DNA of 64,000 bases from Welwitschia mirabilis (taxonomy: Eukaryota > Gnetophyta > Gnetopsida > Welwitschiales): positions 183,866,978 through 183,930,977 of the forward strand of contig JBOZIK010000001.1 of NCBI GenBank assembly GCA_051453625.1. The letters are read 5' to 3'. Shown one piece after another: positions 62,001 to 64,000 of this stretch. Both the position numbers and the translations under genes were made by a program. The notes under the pieces were generated by a model, which saw nothing but the letters and a program-made list of their open reading frames with translations, was not told the origin of the DNA and made no database searches. Every line of letters starts with the position of its first letter. Position 1 is the stretch's first letter.

Positions 62001-64000
62001 ATTTCCATCCCCTTGAGGCTTAAGGGTAGAGTTAGTAAATAGATACTTTATTTATTTGGGCTACTGTTCAAAGCTCTCTAGCCTATACTTCATCTTCCTT
62101 AAGGCCCTAGACCTAGGGCATCATATTAACTTGCCTCACTTTTACATTCAAATTCTAAGAAGAAAGGATACGACTGACTACTCTGGACTTATAATAACCC
62201 TTTGGAGAGCTACAAGGGACTCCAGAATAAGAAGGGAGTCCACTTCCCTTTCCCCATCATAAGATAATAAAAAAGGCCTAGTAGTTAAGGGGAAAAAAGA
62301 AGAATAATACTAAGAATAAAAAAATTTCTTAAGAAAGTCAAAATAATAGACTAGTTTTTTTATAGCTCTAGATAAAAGTGATCCCACCCCAGGAAGCTCA
62401 TGAATATGAAGAACAGATTCTGCCCTCTAATGAAGATCATATAGTAGAGTATGAAGAGGGATAGACCTTGCCTGATTAAGATTAAGAGAAAACCCCTCCT
62501 AAGAAGTTAGAAATTTCCAAGTCTAATGGGAAGATAGAGTCACAAAACCAAAAGAATTCCAATATAGAGGAAGAAAATTAGGTTGCTTGAGATGACATTA
62601 CTATGAAGCAAGTAAGAAGGAAGGTTTTGTTTACTATAATTCAAGGGATGAATAAATATCCCTTCCTGATACTTGATATTATTCACAGAGTTTCTCTCAG
62701 TGCCATCAAATTAAGCTTTCATAAGAAGGTGCTAAGACTCCATCTTAACAAGAACAAAGTAGGAGTAGAGGAGTTTAAAGAGGTGAACTAGACCTTTAAG
62801 GTCCTAATGGATGAAATGGTTTAGCTTCTAGTTTAACACATAATGAAATATTATATGATGAAATAAACATAGAAAATATTAGAAAACTATGCTAGAAAAT
62901 GCAAATAACTATGATGATGTTACCCTAAAATAAGATTAAACCATTAAATAAGGTTTACTAAATAACTAGTTGAGATTTTTGGTACTTTAACCATTTAGTT
63001 CAAAATGCATCATCATAACAATATCATGATGAAGTTACTTGGACTAGTTAGGTTGGTTTATTTGTTGATAATGTTTAGTATTTACATATATTACATTATC
63101 AGAAATAAAGAGAATAGTAAAATATGATGAAAATTAGATGAAACACTAAATAATACTTATTTCTAAGTAATAATAATTATCTTGATTTATGTTTAGCTAC
63201 ATAAATAGAAGTAAGTAGAAGATAATATTACCTTTTTAAGTAATGAAACATTTCCACAATAATATTCAAAATGTTAGCTTTTAAGCTTTATATTAAAATA
63301 CCAAAATGTTCCATAGAGATGTACTAATAAATTTGTATTTTTCTTTCTAGGTAACATTGGAAGGTTAGAAATTCCACTGTGTCCTCTATAGGATGGCTAG
63401 AGATTTCCTTTTATTAATCTTCTCACTAAGTTTTATTGCTAGAGACTTTTTCCAAAAATATCCCCACTTTTGTGGTCATCTCCTCCTTATATCCCTTCCT
63501 CTTTTGTCATTTTCTTTCTTTTCTCCTCAAGGATAGATTTATGATTAAGGTTGTTACTACATTTCTACCACCTCAGTCTTTTCTTTCATCCTTATGTCAA
63601 ATGGCATTTTGTACCTACAACATAATGATATAATACATATACTAACCTACTAAAATTCTATCTAACTAATCTATTAACTAGATAGTACATTAACTTAATT
63701 ACTAAAGAAAAATATACAATACCATCTAAAATGTATAATTATAAAAACAAAAACATTTCATTAATAAGTAAAATTTACATCAATATCAGTCCTCATTAGT
63801 TCTGCCAAGCTTAAGGTTTTATTAGTTCCTTAACAAATACATACAAAAAAAAGAGAAAGAGAGGCTTATCATTTTTCTTTTCTCCTTTTGAAAATGAAAA
63901 GATGCTTTTTACTGAACTCCAATTCTCCTAATTTCTTGGCTAATTGAACCAACTAATTTTTGCTATTCTAAGTTAGCTAAAATTTTTTCCTATTCCTCCT
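62001..64000. other. Downstream of LINE; unassigned
   Basis: A possible LINE tail or a second ORF1-like fragment: 62260-62830 is A/G-rich with charged decayed frames (for example VRRKVLFTIIQGMN and LHLNKNKVGVEEFKEVN at 62610-62790). No domain is recognised. From 62830 to the end the sequence is AT-rich without identifiable features. Confidence 0.4.

Noticed and set aside
1-64000. CRISPR arrays, operons or bacterial mobile elements
   Set aside because: No spaced identical repeats of that type and no prokaryotic genes; every recognisable element is plant-type.

Overview
This window looks like intergenic DNA from a large, AT-rich, repeat-dominated land-plant genome. A gymnosperm such as a conifer is my best guess. 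The evidence is plant-type elements throughout: an L1-type LINE with a DUF4283/zinc-knuckle ORF1, a chromodomain Ty3/gypsy element, a long Copia element with an extra env-region ORF, and tRNA-iMet primer-binding sites. All are heavily eroded. Stop codons very often stand where CAG, CAA or TGG would be expected, and CpG is scarce, as in old, long-methylated repeats. No intact protein-coding gene can be claimed.

Layout. 0-9 kb: the 3' end of a gypsy polyprotein (+), then two diverged copies of its 3'UTR and LTR around a 100-N gap, then a decayed leader/gag-like stretch. 9-16 kb: AT-rich sequence with only small duplications. 16.2-20.9 kb: a clearly different island with more GC and retained CpG. 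It holds a near-perfect 24-bp-stem hairpin resembling miR156/157, several short direct repeats and a few exon-like segments. 21-24.5 kb: a diverged tandem array (about 0.9 kb unit), one copy interrupted by a tRNA-like SINE with a 9-bp target-site duplication. 26.3-26.7 kb: a LINE endonuclease fragment.

26.8-36.4 kb: a nearly complete Copia element on the minus strand (LTR, PBS, gag, protease, gag-pre-integrase, RT/RNase H, extra ORF, PPT, LTR). Its integrase core appears to be deleted, and its LTRs are packed with a palindromic GACGTC-type motif. 38.6-42.5 kb: a short plus-strand LTR element without recognisable pol. 42.6-43.7 kb: a LINE RT fragment. 44.5-55.5 kb: a minus-strand chromovirus whose 5' leader is about 5.5 kb long. 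That leader carries a three-part compound tandem array and a decayed unit on the opposite strand with its own TATA-like and poly(A)-like signals. 57.2-62 kb: a decayed L1-type LINE with ORF1 and ORF2. The rest is unassigned AT-rich sequence.

The features that most deserve follow-up are the miR156-like hairpin in the CpG-retaining island and the chromovirus leader with its antisense unit. The iterated ACGT-core palindromes of the Copia LTRs come next. Two of the N gaps lie beside duplicated sequence; the one at 27.4 kb is almost certainly an unmerged assembly overlap.
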